Assembly (NCBI RefSeq): GCF_048771995.1
Contig: NC_133024.1
Location: forward strand, 4,910,001 to 4,974,000
DNA: 64,000 bases
Reading direction: 5' to 3'
From: Taeniopygia guttata
Taxonomy: Eukaryota > Chordata > Aves > Passeriformes > Estrildidae
This document shows positions 62,485 to 64,000 of the stretch, one piece after another (position 1 is the first letter of the stretch; each line of letters begins with the position of its first letter). The position numbers were made by a program, and so were the translations under genes. Under the pieces are notes generated by a model that did not search any database, was not told where the DNA came from, and worked only from the letters and a program-made list of their open reading frames with translations.

Positions 62485-62572
62485 TTGGGGTGGCCTTGTG
62501 CAGGGCCAGGAGATGGACTTCAAGGATCCTTATGGATCCCTTCCAACCCAAGATGTTCTATGATTCTATGTT
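62485..62572 (+). mobile_element. CR1 tail fragment
   Basis: CAGGAGATGGACTTCAAGGA, CCCTTCCAACCCAAGATGTT and CTATGATTCTATG, a forward CR1 3' end. Confidence 0.85.
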
Positions 62573-63004
62573 TTGCAAAATTTCATGTTGTCTTCACTGA
62601 TCTATATATCTTACGTGTGGAAACAGCCTTTTCACAGGCAAAGTCCCCAAAGTCACATGTTTTGAGCCTCAGGAACAGACTGCGACATTTACAAGGAAAA
62701 TATGACCCTGCAACCTTGACCATTTGAAAGATAACATTGCAAAATGCATGATCATCTTCCAGTTGATCTGTGCTCAGTCAGCTGGAGCAGTGCAACCACA
62801 GGTCAGGGGTTGTTTGGGATCTTCTCTCTTCCAGCCACAGTTACTGCCACAGCAGCCCACAGATGTGTGTGTTGGTGAGGTTCTGGAGCCACCATTAATC
62901 CATAGCAGTGTAATGGATCATGGGCAATTCAATGCAGCATTTTTACCACACCACAGAGTGAAGGCAGCTGGAAAACAAGAAGAGGAATTAGTGGGCATTT
63001 CAGC

Positions 63005-63252
63005 TCATGAATAAGAGGACAAGTTTCAACTAGACATTGAGAAGAAATTCTTCCCTGCGAGGGTGGTGAGGCCCTGGCACAAGTTGCCCAGAGAAGCTGG
63101 GGCTGCTCCATGCCTGGCAGTGTTCAAGGACCAGCTGGACAGGGTTTGGAGCAACTTGGTCTTGTAGAAGGTGTTCCTGCTCATGTCAGGGGTGTTGGAA
63201 GGTCATCTTTAAGGTTCCTTCTAACCCAAACCATTGTGTGATTTTGTGATAA
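63005..63252 (+). mobile_element. CR1 LINE fragment
   Basis: Forward CR1 3' end: TCAACTAGACATTGAGAAGA, AGTTGCCCAGAGAAGCTGGG, GGACAGGGTTTGGAGCAACT and tail CATTGTGTGATTTTGTGAT. Confidence 0.9.
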
Positions 63253-64000
63253 CTAGAGAGCAAGTCCTTATTAGCACTAAAACAAACACTGGAACTGTAT
63301 CTTGACCTAAATCACTTGTTAAATAAGTCACAGTCAGGCCTAGTGTTTCTTCCTTTCTAGAGAAGAAAATATGACTTTATCATGCTAGCAAATACCAGAG
63401 AAGAAATTGTGCACTGAGGTCCCAGGGGCATTCAGGAATTCAAAATAGAGCAGCGCCAGAGTCAGGGACAGAATTACTGGAATAAGGAAAATTGAGTAAC
63501 TGTAACCTGGCAGCTTGATCCAACTCCTGGAGACTCACATGTAAATGAAGTGGAGCACCACCACTTATGCAGACCTTGAAACAGAGGGAATCAGCTCTTA
63601 TATGCTTAGTGTGGAATGGCTTGCAAGGGATTGGATGAATCCAGCTTAATTTCCATGTGTCTTCTGATGAAATCTGTATTGAAGTCATTATGATAGCACA
63701 GACTTTTCCAGATGTGACAGTGATGTCTGCAGGCATACATTTTAACAGTCTGCAAGACTGGGAAGACATTTTATGATCTAGGTGGATGAGGCTGTTTAAT
63801 ATCTGAGCAAAGAAAAAATTATTGACTAAGAGCCACCTAACAAGCCTTTTTCTGAGTGATAGCTAGCCAAGCTAATGTGTATTTGATCATGAAACATCTG
63901 GAACATTTGGGATGTATTAGCCAACTTTTTCATAGCATCGGAAGGAAGATGCTGAGCAGACATAGCAGGTATGTTATCATGTTTAAAACTGTTGAGTTAC
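63253..64000. other. Intergenic, nothing recognised
   Basis: One 109-codon minus-strand frame (63440-63769) without family features. No repeat seen. Confidence 0.5.

Noticed and set aside
1..64000. Exons of genes that neighbour WNT11 in other vertebrates (such as UVRAG or THAP12)
   Set aside because: No frame in the flanks resembled these proteins; the flanks in this window appear to be intergenic.
1..64000. tRNA, rRNA, CRISPR or bacterial operon features
   Set aside because: None seen; the sequence is vertebrate and the repeats are eukaryotic.

Overview
This is vertebrate nuclear DNA, almost certainly from a bird and probably a passerine. The main reasons are an intron-split Wnt gene whose product closely resembles chicken WNT11, about sixteen CR1 LINE fragments with the typical bird 3' end, and LTR elements of the kinds common in songbird genomes. 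It is not microbial: there are no operons, CRISPR arrays or phage genes, and most open reading frames are chance frames in introns, repeats or CpG-rich DNA.

The window holds one confidently identified protein-coding gene, WNT11 on the + strand. A CpG island (about 20495-21075) carries a TATA-like promoter and a probable short non-coding first exon ending at a GTAAGT donor (20888). Five coding exons follow: 24124-24206, 33176-33411, 33972-34249, 35689-35981 and 48234-48408. All junctions are GT-AG, and the phases (2,1,0,2) join into an uninterrupted 354-codon frame. The product has a signal peptide, the Wnt cysteine pattern, the lipid-acceptor serine S215 and the Wnt C-terminal cysteine knot. 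The 3' UTR probably ends near 49635, after an AATAAA at 49614.

Region by region: 1-18.4 kb is upstream intergenic DNA with CR1 pieces, one LTR element (16896-17553) and a (GGGAAA)n array. 18.42-20.30 kb is an uninterrupted-looking polypyrimidine tract of about 1.9 kb whose core is some 79 copies of a 12-bp unit; it ends about 540 bp before the WNT11 TATA-like box. 20.5-21.6 kb is the CpG island plus degenerate GA-rich repeats. 21.6-48.2 kb is the body of WNT11, with introns of about 3.1, 9.0, 0.56, 1.4 and 12.3 kb. The last intron holds a nested CR1 pair and a degenerate, non-autonomous-looking endogenous retrovirus on the minus strand (44492-46764) with a tRNA-Lys-type primer binding site. 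49.6-64 kb is downstream intergenic DNA with more CR1 and LTR pieces. No exon of a neighbouring gene was recognised.

The observations most worth a second look are the polypyrimidine array beside the WNT11 promoter, a composite SOX/OCT-like site in that promoter, and, in the retroviral element, a perfect 18-bp hairpin exactly at the junction of two ORFs together with repeated TQT motifs. No clearly new biological system can be claimed from sequence reading alone.
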